Origin: Trichopria drosophilae
Lineage: Eukaryota; Arthropoda; Insecta; Hymenoptera; Diapriidae
Length of the DNA: 64,000 bases
Assembly (NCBI GenBank): GCA_030407085.1
Contig: CM059582.1
Location: 158,248,501 to 158,312,500, forward strand
Direction: 5' to 3'
In this document: in pieces, positions 48,853 to 61,261 of the stretch
How the letters are laid out: every line of letters starts with the position of its first letter
How positions within the stretch are numbered: the stretch's first letter is position 1
Program-made: the position numbers and the translations under genes
The notes under the pieces: generated by a model
Told to the model about the DNA's origin: nothing
The model's database searches: none
The model's input: only the letters and a program-made list of their open reading frames with translations

Positions 48853-51800
48853 CCGAATTTTTTGATTTCGTTTTCAGGCAGTAGCTCGTTGAAGTAAGAT
48901 GAACCACGTTATTTGTTTACATTTTATAAATATTGTTTCTTCGGCGGAAATCAAATCACGGCTTCTGCAGATTCCTACATTCTCGACAAATGTGAGGTAT
49001 GGCGCTAACTCGGAAGACGATCTGCAACACTCCTAAAAATTTGTATGTAATAATATATAATGTTAAAAAATTGTGCAGATGAGGCCATTCCACGCGCTGA
49101 ATAATAAAATAACAAACAGTAGCAAATAACAATCTCAATATTAATGCTCCATGAAAATTTTTTGCAAAGTCTAATTGTTATTTCCTACTATGGGTTTGAA
49201 TAAATCCTTTCAGAAATTTCGATAAACTTTTCTTGAAAATTGATATCCAAAATCTTGAATAAATGGAAGAGAATCCAAATCGTACTCGTATCAGTAAACT
49301 TTGCGATGACAAGCATAGATTCATTTTCATATTTACAATCTTATAAACGAAACGGATTAATACAAAACAATTCGGAACCATTGAAATTTTGACTTAAAAT
49401 TGGAATTTGAATGACAAATTAAATGATTTTCCTGCAGTATATTTACTATGCGATAATTAAATTCGCTGATTATAATTAGGATTTTTCGAAGTGAAATTCA
49501 AGCATTTGATCAAAAGCCGACGTGAAAACTTAATTACAATAGATAATTTGTATCGAATGACATGCAAACAGAATACATAAGCAATTCTATTAAACCATTG
49601 AATTCAATTTCCTATCAAGTTCATTGTTTCTCACGAAGCTCCTGGATACTATTAGATGGAACGACATTCTTAGTCCTGTTTGAGGTGAAATTCCAGAGTT
49701 ATCCGCCTCAGATGATCGTTTCGTTTTCAATGGACGCGAAAGTTGGTTCGAAGTTCAATTGGTCCTAAACTGTTCCGAAGTTGTGTAGCCATTGGAAACC
49801 ACCCAGCGTCTATTATTGGTCCGGCTCATATGATGTAATTACATTTTCCCCGAGCTGTCGCGTGCCTGCGACTGTGGTAAACCGAACCTCTCGCCTGGAT
49901 CTAAAACGTTATTCGACTATATTTTTTTATACAAATTTATCCTGTTATATTGGAAGTGTATATATTTGAATTTGTAACTATAAACCTTCGACTTTTATAT
50001 ATCCTGAATTACGGAGTTAACCATTTGGTACATTTTGTGCTAAATAAGGCGACTGAACAGGAGTGCTCATTTAACGTAAACGTGTAAGTATTTTATGCGA
50101 GCAAAGATAGCTGCTGGCTTTTGCAACGGCTTTTGAAACGTTCGTAGAAACGGTACCGGTACATGACAGAATACGATTGCGTACGAAATTATACGAGTGA
50201 AATTCAGCTGCGATACCGATATTATGTAGATATGTAAACGTATGAACGGTACAAGTGGTTAGTACGGGTAAAGACATTTTCCCCCGAGGCCGAGCTCGTC
50301 GGTTGGGTCCGCTGATCTTTCACGCACATCTAGTTCAATTCTCCCTTCTCCCCTCCCCTTCTTTCTGTTTCGGTCGAACGATACATTTCCTCGTTCTCTT
50401 TCTTTGTCGGCATTAAACGACCGGCAGAATTTCGTATTCCATGTAGCTTTGCACTTCGGAGTTGAACTAAGTACAGTTTGGGTTCACCGGCCATCATAAC
50501 CCCAGGGTGTATCAGAGACGATTGGGATACGTGCCACATCTATGCTATTTAGGTCACGAGCTCATATTCTGCTCTATCCGGTCTCTGGGATAAAATTAGG
50601 TATCCCACGTTCGAGCATGCTGGACGGTTAGCTGCCGATGCAACAGCACTCACGATAGGCGCGAAGTATCCGAGTATGGTAATTATCGGGGAAATAACTC
50701 GTCGAGTAGTCCGTGAATACCGCGCTCGACGCTGCCAGATTGATTTCGAAAAAGAGGGCGGAGGTGTAGAGATTTTTCCAGCTGAATAATCCACCAGCGA
50801 AAAGCTCGTCAATTTTAATTATAGGTACCGAACACCTTTTTGAATGGAACATAACTGCAACGAAAGTGGTAAATAAAACGATTTCGGAATGAAATATATT
50901 TATGATATGCATTTAATTAGCCCAATTTTCGGCGTAGGACTCATACAGGTAATCGTATCAGTGGACATGTAAGGGAATGTTTGTTCAAATTTAAGTATAA
51001 ACATGAGTTGTTAATGAGCTTAACTTGGTTTCCTATCTCCCGTGACTCTAGGTTAAAATTATAACTGTAAACAAACTATCACATTTTACACAAATTATAG
51101 TGACCGTGGATTGTTCGTCACGGAATTAGAACGTAACTAGCTACTTAAAATGATATTATACGGAAAGTTTAATGGTAAAGGAATTGACAACTGGCTCCTT
51201 TCTAAAACAACGCATCACCCACCATATAGTCTGCCTCTTCCATCCTATCTATCTTTTTCTGAATCACATCTATCGTGTTTCATCCATATGGAAAACATCG
51301 TTCTTGACTCTCATTAATAAAATCTGCTATCTGCTCTGTGTTCCAGTCGATTGCCAGCTAATTGAATTCTTTGCTAATTGAATTCCTGCATGTTTCTACG
51401 AAGAATGGTTTGTACTAGATTTACAAAATCCCAACGTAAGTTTACAACCTAATCTAGAGCTAGAATCTAGAGCTTAATGTGAGTTTAATATAAAAGGGCT
51501 TCAGTCTTATGAATCACATTCTTACTAAAATGAAAAATTCGCAATTTTCTAATAGTTTTGAAAAACGTGTGACTAAATAAGGTTAAATGATATACAAAAA
51601 CCATGTGTAATTTACAACATCTAGTGAAACCCATGTGAATAAATGTGAATTTCATGACCGAGTATCATCACAATCATATTCTATGTTGTCTATTCCATGT
51701 TTTAGAGTATACACATTTATACACTTGGCAAGTTTTGTATAAGTTCATGAATTAGTTATTATAAGAAATTTATCCGTGTGGTAAATTCTGTATCCTACTG

Positions 51801-52079
51801 TAGAGGAAGAAGTATTTGTATTTTTACAACGAAGACTGATCAACATGACTCTTTTCAATATTTATGAATTCTGATCTTCATAAGGTTTTCTATAATTCTT
51901 TGCATGTTGTCCTCGTATATTTCTGATATATTAACTCAGCAATTATAAACGGGTAATGAACAAACTTTTTGCTTTCAACTATGTCGAAACTCAATAAATA
52001 TAAGTAAATTCATGCTTTGAACATGGATGCGATTGTCTTTAATTCTCCTTTGAATACCAAATAACTTTATTAACAACTG
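48853..52079. other. Intergenic stretch with GC-richer island at 50280-50910
   Basis: No supportable gene over 3.2 kb. The island has frames open on both strands (50330-50539, 50549-50812, 50628-50912 minus) and CT-rich tracts, much like the 22370-23330 island. Other frames at 49178-49969 are unrecognised. Confidence 0.4.
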
Positions 52080-52482
52080 GTTTTTGTGGGTCGAAAAACC
52101 CACAATCAAAAAGCCGGCAGACCAACAACCGACACGGCGAAAAGCCGACACATAATAAAATAGACACATCGACAAGTGGGCAATCATTTTTTGAAGTGTC
52201 GGTTTTTTTACTGACGGTTTTTCTACTATCGGCTATTTGACGTATCGGCTTTTAGCTTGTCGATTTTTGGAATGTCGGCATATTGCCTGTCGTCTTTTTG
52301 AATGTCCGTATTTTTATTATCGGTTTTATAAAAATTTGGTTTTTCTACTACCGGCTTTTCGCCTGTCGGCTTTTCGACTGTCGGTATTATGCCAATTCGG
52401 TTTTTCTTCTGTCGGTTTTTGACGTGCCCGTTTTTTGCCGGTCGGCTTTTTGAATATCGGTATTTTGACTGTTGGTTTTTCG
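52080..52482. repeat. Degenerate minisatellite of TGTCGGCTTTTTCG-like units
   Basis: Around 20 imperfect units of 14-17 bp, each with TGTCGG or CTGTCGGC followed by TTTTT and GAC/GCC. Units in the first 90 bp are inverted (CCGACA, AAAAGCCG), the rest direct, with the switch near 52170-52200. The array resumes for one or two units after 53041. The 129-residue K/D/N-rich minus-strand frame (52226-52615) is translated repeat, not a gene. Confidence 0.8.
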
Positions 52483-53041
52483 CCCCGCAGGGGACTTGTG
52501 GAAGAGAGCGGAGCGGGTTATCTCCGTCCACAATTTTATTGTGGAAGAGTGAGGGGTCGAAGTGCCCGAGCTCGAAGAGGAGCAATGCTTTTGAAAGATC
52601 CGCTTCTCTTAGCAAGTTTTGAGAATTGACGACCTCACGGACCCGATCGTTCGGCTGGTCTGTGCCGACGAATGCCTGATCGTGAAACGACTCGAGAGAC
52701 CCACCGTACTGGGGAGCTAGGGTGCGGTGTCAAGCCCCTGCCGGCGGGTTCCACACGGGGGAGCGCTACGGCGTACCGTGTCCGTGCAGGCAGTAACCGC
52801 AGAAAGGGTTGGCCTCTAGCGGGCCGTGGCGACGTTAGAAAGGTTCTCTGAACCAACAGAAGCATCAAGGCAGGCAGCTTGTTGCTAATAAATGTGGTAG
52901 CTGACTTGTTGTATCACTTTTTTAAGTGTGCACAACCGGCGGTGCTGGCGCATCACTAAAATTTGGCCCCATCCCCCATGGGGGGGGGGGGGTGTTTTTA
53001 ACCCGAACGGGAGGCAAGACACCTTAAATAACTATACTAGG
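52483..53041. mobile_element. GC-rich insert flanked by 13-bp direct repeats
   Basis: 559 bp of distinctly GC-rich DNA lies inside the TGTCGG-TTTTT array. TGTTGGTTTTTCG occurs just before it (52470-52482) and again just after (53042-53054), as a target duplication would. The insert starts with CCCCGCAGGGG, has short inverted words (CCACAATTTTATTGTGG near 52529, CACTTTTTTAAGTG near 52916) and a G13-14 run at 52980. Frames are short and overlapping. It may be a non-autonomous retroposon or short LINE derivative. The direct repeat could instead be just two units of the host array. Confidence 0.5.
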
Positions 53042-53139
53042 TGTTGGTTTTTCGACCTGCCGACTTTTAGATTTATAACATATAATAATATATAGATTTA
53101 TAATAAAAATTATAGATAAACTGATTTAGCCTCCAAATT

Positions 53140-53250
53140 CACTACTGCAGTAACCAGTATTGGTAACCTTTATATCGAATTCTGGCACAGAGTAATACTC
53201 ATTATCAGTATTGGGCATATAAATACCAATGCTGGTTACTGGGGTAGTAA
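53140..53250. mobile_element. 110-bp foldback MITE
   Basis: CTACTGCAGTAACCAG at 53142 onward is the inverted partner of CTGGTTACTGGGGTAG ending at 53247; the arms match over 24 bp with three differences and reach TATTGGTA / TACCAATG. Spacer about 58 bp, AT-rich. No coding capacity. Confidence 0.65.
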
Positions 53251-54726
53251 ATTTCTCGGCCAAAATGGCTTATCTACCGTGATTATTCATAAAATTTGAA
53301 CGAAAACGCAACTGGCACAATATGTCACCTTAAATTTTTAGATATATTTATCTCGAATAAACATTATCTTGGTCTGTAAGTAATTTGAAAATATTACATG
53401 ATATATATGATATGCTAAAGCGACACCTTTCATCGATGCATGCATGCATTTTGATGATTTAAAAAGAGTACATAATGACTGTCGTAAGTTTTATTTTTAA
53501 GATATACAAATGCGAATAATATTTCAATATTAATGCCAGAGTTACTTTTTGAAAAGTAAAGTTATATATAAAGTTGTTTTCTAAATACAACAAGAAATAT
53601 TAGTCGGAAATTAGTAAATATATCTGTGAAGTTATAGGGCTTTAAAAATATAACCAATATTATGTAAAATAGCACCTTATGGGCTAATAAGTCAGATAGA
53701 TACGACAAGAATTAACGTTCTACTTTGCAGTATCTGAAAACATAATATATTTTCATTTCAAAATCATTTGGACATTTTTTTGTTCATCTTTTACAATTTA
53801 TTAATGCTAATTATTATATGAACTTGTTCCTAGAATTTTATTTCAAGTATATTTCTACGATTAATTACATTTAAAACTAATATGATATTTATATTGGAAT
53901 ACGTAAAGATATTACTGTAACGCATTGTTCGAGTTGTATGGAAGTTCCTAACATATGACAGTGCACTATAAATTCTAGTTAAAATATACTAACAATTATT
54001 ACCGCATCTGCCCGCACCGCTGGTTGGACAAATTCCCTAGTGGTGCTGAGTATCGAATTCCACAGAGGCAAAGCACCTAGTTATTAATTAAATTAAACTA
54101 AAACACAACTCTGAGATCACGATTCAACAGATTTACTGGTAACTCTAATGAAATCTAGAATTGAGACATGTGAAATATTGTTAGTTTTGTTTCATATTTT
54201 CTTCCTTATTTGTTTTTAAGGCATTATAAAACTGTGTGTTTTATGTACATGTCCGACCATTTTATTTATTAATTATCTAGAAGTGGGGCAGGATTATTTG
54301 AATCTACCAATAGTTGTAGCTTGCCATGGAACCATTACGGTGGCCGTAGATAACTATAAACATACGTAAAAACACAATATGTATAAAAACATATACTCTT
54401 TGCGATATAGGACATTAATTGTTCATTTTAGACTGTTGAATTATAAAAGAAATATTCTGTCAACTAGATTGTCATGTTGTTGATTTTACTATTATTATAT
54501 ATTAACAGTTTTTCCTGCTATTTCTTATTATTAACATAACGTTAAAATGATTGCATTCGGCAAATATAGCTTTTGATTGCCAAATTTGTCTAAGGCGGAA
54601 GAGATGAATCGATATAGAAACAAAACATATCAATATATCGAATATTCTCGCATAACTCACCACTCAACGACGAATAGACTGTAGTCAAAATTATTTCAAT
54701 TTTAGTGCTACCTAAAATTTTTAAAA
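53251..54726. other. AT-rich stretch upstream of the COX6C-like gene
   Basis: No gene. A short hairpin GCACCGCT / AGTGGTGC at about 54015-54047 stands out. Immediately before the COX6C-like start, TTATTTCAATTTTAG ending at 54704 looks like a splice acceptor, so a 5' untranslated exon may lie further upstream. Confidence 0.4.
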
Positions 54727-55341
54727 ATGTCTGGCCGGAAGCCGCAATTGAAACACCTTTTGAGAAAGCAAAACTACAGAATGTTATACGTAGGATTGAT
54801 CGTTCTACCAATAGTTCCAGCTCTCTACGTTATGTATTCTTTACTACCGAAACAGAAATTGAGGAAGGAGTATTATATGTAAGCACCAAATTTGGCTTTG
54901 TAAATTATTATTATTTGTTGTATGAAAAGAGAAAACTACGTGCAAGTCGTGTTAAAATATAACCTATAATCTAACCTACAGAAACGAAAAAAATAACACT
55001 AATAGAAATATGTACATTTAAAGAAAGTCTTGTTTTCCAATATATGCATATTTTGGTAATGCATCAATTGTTTATAAGGTTTGACTTTTTTTTGCAATAA
55101 TAAATAATTATTACATTTCTCTGGCAAAAAATGGTACGTTTACAATTCCGTTGTTACTTAAGTAAATTTTGTAATGTAGGATTAAATAAATTTGTTAAGA
55201 AATATAAAAAATAATAAATTATTTTCATATGTGTAAATAATTTGTTTAATGTATCGTTGCAGAGGTTATGATTTGGAATATAGCGAGGAACAGATGGCTC
55301 CGTATCTCCACTCGCAGCGAACAAAATCGGAAGATTCATAA
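54727..55341 (+). CDS. COX6C: Cytochrome c oxidase subunit 6C-like protein (two exons)
   Basis: Nuclear-encoded accessory subunit of mitochondrial complex IV, a single-pass inner-membrane protein. Exon 1 is 54727-54878 and exon 2 is 55263-55341; the intron has donor ATAT|GTAAGC and acceptor TTGTTTAATGTATCGTTGCAG, splitting a codon in phase 2. The product is 76 residues, the family size. KPQLKHLL at residues 5-12 parallels the N-terminal KP-R-LL of COX6C; residues 19-40 are a membrane segment; PKQKLRKEYY is the basic segment after it; GYDLEY-SEEQM and the final aromatic/HS match the Y-YD-EEM-F-S tail. Without splicing the frame stops after 51 codons. Flanks are AT-rich, with no neighbour of related function. 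Sequence is somewhat divergent, so a paralogue is possible. Confidence 0.7.
54879..55262 (+). other. Intron of the COX6C-like gene
   Basis: 384 bp, starting GTAAGC and ending TCGTTGCAG, AT-rich, with no repeat. The alternative AG two bases downstream (GCAGAG) would put a TGA in frame two codons later, so the first AG is chosen. Confidence 0.65.
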
Positions 55342-58192
55342 TTATACCAGTGTTTCCTACAATTGGAAATTACTTTTTATGTATTATAATTAAGTTATCT
55401 AGATTTTATGTTAATTACTTGTTATAGGCACTGATATTTCTTCATTTACATAGCAGAGATTCATCATATCAACTTTGTAAAGAAAAAAAAATACAAAGTG
55501 TTATTTTGTATATATCATATTTTATTAATAATGAAATATTTTTAAACAGGTTTTATCTTTACACTAGTTCTCAGAAGAAAAATCATTCATTTAGAAATAA
55601 GAAACAGAAATGTATTATCGGTAAGTAATTATATTTGTAATTAGAGGAAGCAAATAGCATTTTTGCAATATTAGTTGAAGAATATGCAATATTGTACTGA
55701 TTGTACTGTGTTCGATTTATTGTATACAATATGTCACGTTCAAATCTACGATCGATAGAATAATGACTTGTTAATTGTAATAATCCAATTACCGATTTTT
55801 CAGTTGAGAAATACATAAAATGTAGGAAAGGGAGGGGAGGGATAGTGATATTAAGCGGTGAATAATTTCAGAAATGTATTGAATTCTATTCATTAAATGT
55901 AATTCTAAAATACCACTGGCAATCTTTAGCATTGAATTACTCGGGTTGGTTAAATGGATACGGTTATAGTCTAAATTTAAAAAGTACGTCGAATTTATCG
56001 GATCAGGGACGAGGCAGCCATAAAATGCATCTATTAAATTCGGGACATACCACACTCGTAAATGCACCCTATTGCAATATGTCGTGTGCATGGAATGCTC
56101 AGAACTTAAAAAAAGTAGATATTGAAGTTTTAATAAATTCTAAGTATACTATTAAATAAATTATGATTGAACGTTGTCGCATAACGGGAACGCTCGCTTG
56201 CGTGAAGTTGCTCTAATATAAATCGAAATGATTTATTATCGATTACCCATTTATGACAACGTAGGCATTTTTCTTACTTTTATATATTCCTATCATATGC
56301 TATTGGATTGTTATTTTTCGCCAAACTAGGCTGTGGCTGAAATCGAAATCAGACAAGCTTCCACTAAACAGAAGCTAGCACTAAATTGTTTCGTTTTGTC
56401 CAGGTTAGATGCAATGGCTCGTAATTTACGTGGTTAATAATGATTTAAACTAGAAATTAAAAAAAACTAGTTGTCTTTTCATCTTTTATTTTGCTGCATT
56501 GATTTATTGAAACTGAATAACAAATTTAGTTTGAATGTATATGTTGAAATTGTCTATTGGCAAATATTGTAAACTTATTTGTCCAACTTATTTAATAATT
56601 TGTTATTTCTGCTAGAAAGACCTTATCGGGAAATATAAATGCGCATATCATTTAATTTTATTTAAATTAACTTGAAACGTTAAAGTTTTTAAATGATTAA
56701 CGACACATTTATGAAATCAATAAAATAATTCCATATTTTTTATTTCTACTAATTTATATTACAGTATAGACTTTATTTATTTTCTTCCTGTATTATAATG
56801 CACTTCAAATCCGAAGTTCTTTTGGAGTTTCAAATTGTTCATAGTTATATTAGATTGATAACATGTTCTTAATTTCTTATGTGGAAATAAAATACAACGC
56901 GTCATAGTTGTTTTCTTTAACTTACTTCGTTTTTTTTAACAATACTACGAATGTTTATACAATTCATTGTTTGATATAATGTATTAATATAAACATTTTA
57001 AAAAGCAACATGTAGAAGTATGTCACACATCTACCGAACACAGTTTGCAAATAATTGAGTTATTATTTATTTAAACAAAAATTGGGCATAATGCGTTTAC
57101 ATTATTAAACACACGGACGCAATCTTTCCTGGCTTATTTGCCATTCCCCTTATTCCACTTCAAGTTGCTCTGGAGCTTTTAAAAGATGTATTTCAGAGAT
57201 TTTTTATTCTGATTCAGAGTCAATGGACACTTTTGCTTCAACAGACATGATATTTGGAAATGCTAACATTTAATGCATGTCATTAGCATGTTTTTATTAA
57301 CCCAAAAGTGTATGCTATATTCGCATCACCATATACGTATGGGTTGCGCATGTGCGACTTAAATCGTAGACTTTAGTGAATTTTTGGTAAATTTTTGGAG
57401 TTTTCAACTCATTTTGTTTATTTGGCTGTAATAAAAGTAATAAAAAATAATAAATAAAATACGGTATAGAGACGATTATGATTATAAATACCTTTTGGAT
57501 TACCGTCTGAACACTGCCACTTACGGAAGTCACTTGCCATTTTTCGGCTAGATATCCATTATTATACTATGTTTATAGGTCACGAAGTATTTTATGTTCT
57601 TCAGGAATAATTATGTAAAAATCATGTAATAATCATCAGCGTCATAAATAAACAGACGGTATCCCTGGCGATATAAAAAAATTTGCCAATGAAAATGAAC
57701 AGCTGTGTTTGAATAGTACTGGACAAAACCACTGATTTTTAAACTTGTCAAATGATGCGTATTCATAAAAAAAAAGTCTTACAGCGAGGAGCGACTTCTG
57801 TTAAAAATTAACTTAGAAATTAAATCAGAACATGGTCTTAACATATATTCTTGCTGTCTTGAAACTTCAAAAAAGACGTTATCATTTCTCATTTTAATAT
57901 TGGAATGCTTATAGAACACACACTGCTCGCTATGATAATCCGAATATTACAGCTTAAAATAAGGCGATCATAATGATTGTTTTAAGCTTTCTATGTCAAC
58001 TTTTGACAACGCTCGACATTTTTTCCTGGAAGGGGAGGGAGTTTTTGTCACAGTGAATCAATTTATGATTTTGAAAATGAAAAGTGCATCTGTGATAAAC
58101 ATGTTCCCTTGAATCAATGAATTATTGTTATAAAATTACATAAATTAAAAATGAATCACACTTTTTTGTGTATTTCGTTATTTTCCTTCCAG
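55342..58192. other. AT-rich intergenic stretch
   Basis: No supportable gene. Opposite-strand frames at 55583-56159 overlap each other and are not recognised. No canonical AATAAA was seen close to the COX6C-like stop. Confidence 0.4.
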
Positions 58193-58233
58193 AGATCGGA
58201 TTAGACATTCAGAACCGAAGTTTCGTTTTTAAC
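58193..58233 (+). other. Possible 41-nt microexon
   Basis: A strong pyrimidine tract ending TTTTCCTTCCAG is followed, 41 bases later, by AAC|GTAAGA. Both splice sites are near consensus. No flanking exon was identified, so this may be chance. Confidence 0.2.
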
Positions 58234-58308
58234 GTAAGAATAAAATGCATATTATTCTATGCCAATGCGAAAATATTCATTGAGTCGATGAAACATCCGA
58301 TAGCCTAA

Positions 58309-58352
58309 TGAAATATATTATTTCAATAGATGAAATATATTATTTCAATAGA
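58309..58352. repeat. 22-bp tandem duplication
   Basis: TGAAATATATTATTTCAATAGA occurs twice in tandem, followed by a partial third copy. Each unit contains the palindrome GAAATATATTATTTC. Confidence 0.9.
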
Positions 58353-58907
58353 TGAAATATGCATATAATTATTACTATGAAAAGTTCAGTGTGTTAATTA
58401 CATTGATAAAAGAAGTAAACTTCACCCATTCCATCCACTTCCCGCACTGAATTTCGCTACTTCACGCATGATAAACGCGCCCTTGTTACATAATATACTA
58501 TTCTAGGATGACAGGGAATATTCCATAAATACAAGCTTTATTTCTAGACATTGGGTTTTTTCGAATTTTATCACCAAAGGATTCTGAAAAATGACACGTT
58601 ATTTGAAAAGCAAGAAAATTCAGCTTGTATAGAATAATGTATTGGAATTTTAAAATCTTTAATCCAAAAAACCTTGCTCGTTGAAAATTAAAGTCAATCT
58701 AACCTCGCAATTTATATGTTGAAAGCACATTTTTTGGCAAATAATTTGAGCTGCAAAAACTTTTGAAATATTGATATTATAATGGATATTATGATTGAAT
58801 AGTACATTTGGCGGAAACATTTAATTTCTGTTATAAATAGAATCTTTTGGAAACCTATCCTAGTATTCTTTCGCTTGTGATATTTAAGTAAAGATACATA
58901 AAATTAC

Positions 58908-59174
58908 TTAAAGAAGATGCTTTTTGTTTGTTTTGACAGTTGTCTCCGTCGAATTCGGCCCCGCAATGTAAAGCCTTGGATTGACAGGATTTGGTGAGGG
59001 AACGCTTTGGGGCAATGTCATATCTGCCTTATACCTAGTCAAAAATTGCGCACCATGTCTAGAAGCTATTTTTACTGAGAGTATAGAAATTTGGTTGGTC
59101 AACGTGGTGTACGAGGTGCCGCAATTATCTTGTATTTCTTGTATATTTTGAATCTGTGAATCCAATCGATTCAT
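58908..59174 (-). CDS. Unidentified open frame, possible 3' exon
   Basis: 88 codons from ATG 59174 to a stop at 58908 on the minus strand, in AT-rich surroundings. The N-terminal half (LDSQIQNIQEIQDN ... LTNQISILSVKIAS) is heptad-like and could form a short coiled coil; the C-terminal half is P/N/T-rich (LPQSVPSPNPVNPRLY). Codon third positions look GC-richer than the flanks, unlike most open frames here. The frame is open upstream of the ATG to GATTCAG near 59202, which could be a splice acceptor. I recognise no family; function unknown. Confidence 0.3.
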   Translation of the reverse strand: MNRLDSQIQNIQEIQDNCGTSYTTLTNQISILSVKIASRHGAQFLTRYKADMTLPQSVPSPNPVNPRLYIAGPNSTETTVKTNKKHLL

Positions 59175-61261
59175 GAGAAAATTCCATTTCTTTATTATTC
59201 CTGAATCATTAATATAAATTTGTTACTGGATTCCTTTTTCAAAACGCGAGGAATTCATTTAAAATGGGATGGAATTATTCTACACATAATGACGATTCAT
59301 TCAACGCTATTACTATGTAAATACTAGCGCATACATATCGTAATAATTTTGTCGTACGCATTCATGCCAATGGGCTTATGTTAAGTCATATTATTGCGCC
59401 GGTGTAATAGTATATTAATCGCCTTTGTCGACTTGTAGGGAAACACGGACACTAATTACTTATACGTTCTGAACAAATCTACGAGATACGCGAGTAGGTA
59501 AAATCTCTCATTTATCGAATTGCATTTAATTTATTTATCTCAATTACTATGCAAATACAAACGGAACTCGTTACAAATTCGTCATGCCTGTCCATTTCCA
59601 TGGACTTAAGGTAAACCGTATTCGTTGAGTTGGACATCCACACACGGGATCCACGATAGAAGAACACGCGGACGAGGGACGTGTATATAGAAAAGAGCCT
59701 CGGGTAGTGCGACAGCTAAACTTCATTTTCATGACGTACAAGTTTTAATCAAGTTTCAGAAATTAGAAGAAGACCGTCTCTTGCTCTTTCGTATCAGAGT
59801 GACACCTCTCTTTCTGCAGCTTTCTCACTCCCTCTCACTATCTCTCGATTCGTTTGTGCTTTTCATGTTATCCTCTTGCATCACGCGTCCAACTGCTACT
59901 TTTACCCAGGATCCCCGCATTGCGAACTTGATAAGTGGGAAATGGGCAAGTTCGCACGTTTGGTAACTTCATGCATTCTGTACATCCTCTGACTCTGCAA
60001 CGTTGCAACGTATAGTGTGGAAAATACCAAACACTAAGAGAACAGAGAAATACAAGTCAAGGTCGTATAAATAAATACAATTAGAATCTCTCGCAAAAAA
60101 AAACATTTTAAAAAATGTATAAAATGTGCATATATAGCGGAGAAAATTAATGAAAGGAAATAAAACCCAATGATATTTATAGGTATTTTCTGCCTTTCTC
60201 TTCAGAATAAAGTTCAACGCCCCAATGGTTGAAGAAGCAGTAGCCACTTTCAAAATATGATGGGCGGAACAATTCCTTCTTAGATCTGAAACTTTGTTTA
60301 ATATTTTTATTTTTCAATTCGATGTCCTTTCAAAGAAGAGCTCTGATTCGATGTCTATTGGTGACGGGAATGAATTTCGGAAAATCGTTGCAACACTTTC
60401 GGCCCACACGGTTTCCGAGTGTGCATCAACGAATAGACCGTAGCGCATTGCCGCTGATGGTGTCCCCAGAAGGCAGATAGACTCGGGCTTTAATGCGATC
60501 CTACCGGCAATTTTACGCTTCGGGTGTCCCGAAAAGCCGCGACGAAGCTCGCGGGAAAATTGCAAGACCCATCCTTTTCCAGTAGCTTCCGTCCTAGTTG
60601 TGACGAATGCAGTGTGAAAAGCTTTCTTTGTTGGTTGAAATTTGTTTATTTCATCTCAAATATATTCAACGAAGAAGTCTTACCTCGCAAATCCTGTGAA
60701 CCCAAGAAATATCGATGCATGCTCTACAGCCCTATCACATACTGAAACGTTTTCGAGAATGTTATTAATATTTAAAATGTTACAAATCTAATATTGTTTG
60801 AAGATCTTTTATAAATTATCGTAATTTATTTTTAACAATACAACTGTCGCGAAAATGTATAAACCATCCCTAGTGAAACTTTCGGTATAGACCTGATCAA
60901 ATAATGAACAGCTTACCTGAATAGAATTCAGAGCTTGGTCAAGAGTACTCAGAGTAACAAAAAATGATGAAATTTAATGTAAGGTTGTCCACTAACTAAA
61001 ACATGGAATTGAATAAGTTCATAACTTAAATGTGTCTTAATAAACAATATTTTAAATTAGAAGATTTCAGAACAACGATTAAATAAGGTACAAATTAATC
61101 ATTTATTATGACAACTATTCACTTATAATATGCGTACAATTTAATTGTAGTGCACGTTAACAGTAGAAAATATTTACGTTTCTATTATAATAATCAAATT
61201 TTTTAACCCACGTGTTTTAGACTTTCATAATCGTATATACTTACTAAGATAAACATGTTTT
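59175..61261. other. Intergenic stretch with GC-richer island at 60340-60660
   Basis: A CT-rich patch at 59770-59860 and the island at 60340-60660 are open on both strands (60314-60565 minus, 60524-60745 plus) without family match. Otherwise AT-rich; no gene. Confidence 0.4.

Noticed and set aside
52226..52615. 129-residue minus-strand frame rich in K, D, N and EKP
   Set aside because: Translation of the TGTCGG-TTTTT minisatellite; no domain and it crosses the insert boundary.
6383..53250. Foldbacks as CRISPR arrays or bacterial elements
   Set aside because: No regular repeat-spacer pattern, and the context is eukaryotic.
54705..54962. 85-residue frame overlapping the COX6C-like exon
   Set aside because: It is the neighbouring reading frame of exon 1 and runs into the intron; the COX6C frame has family match and a supporting second exon.
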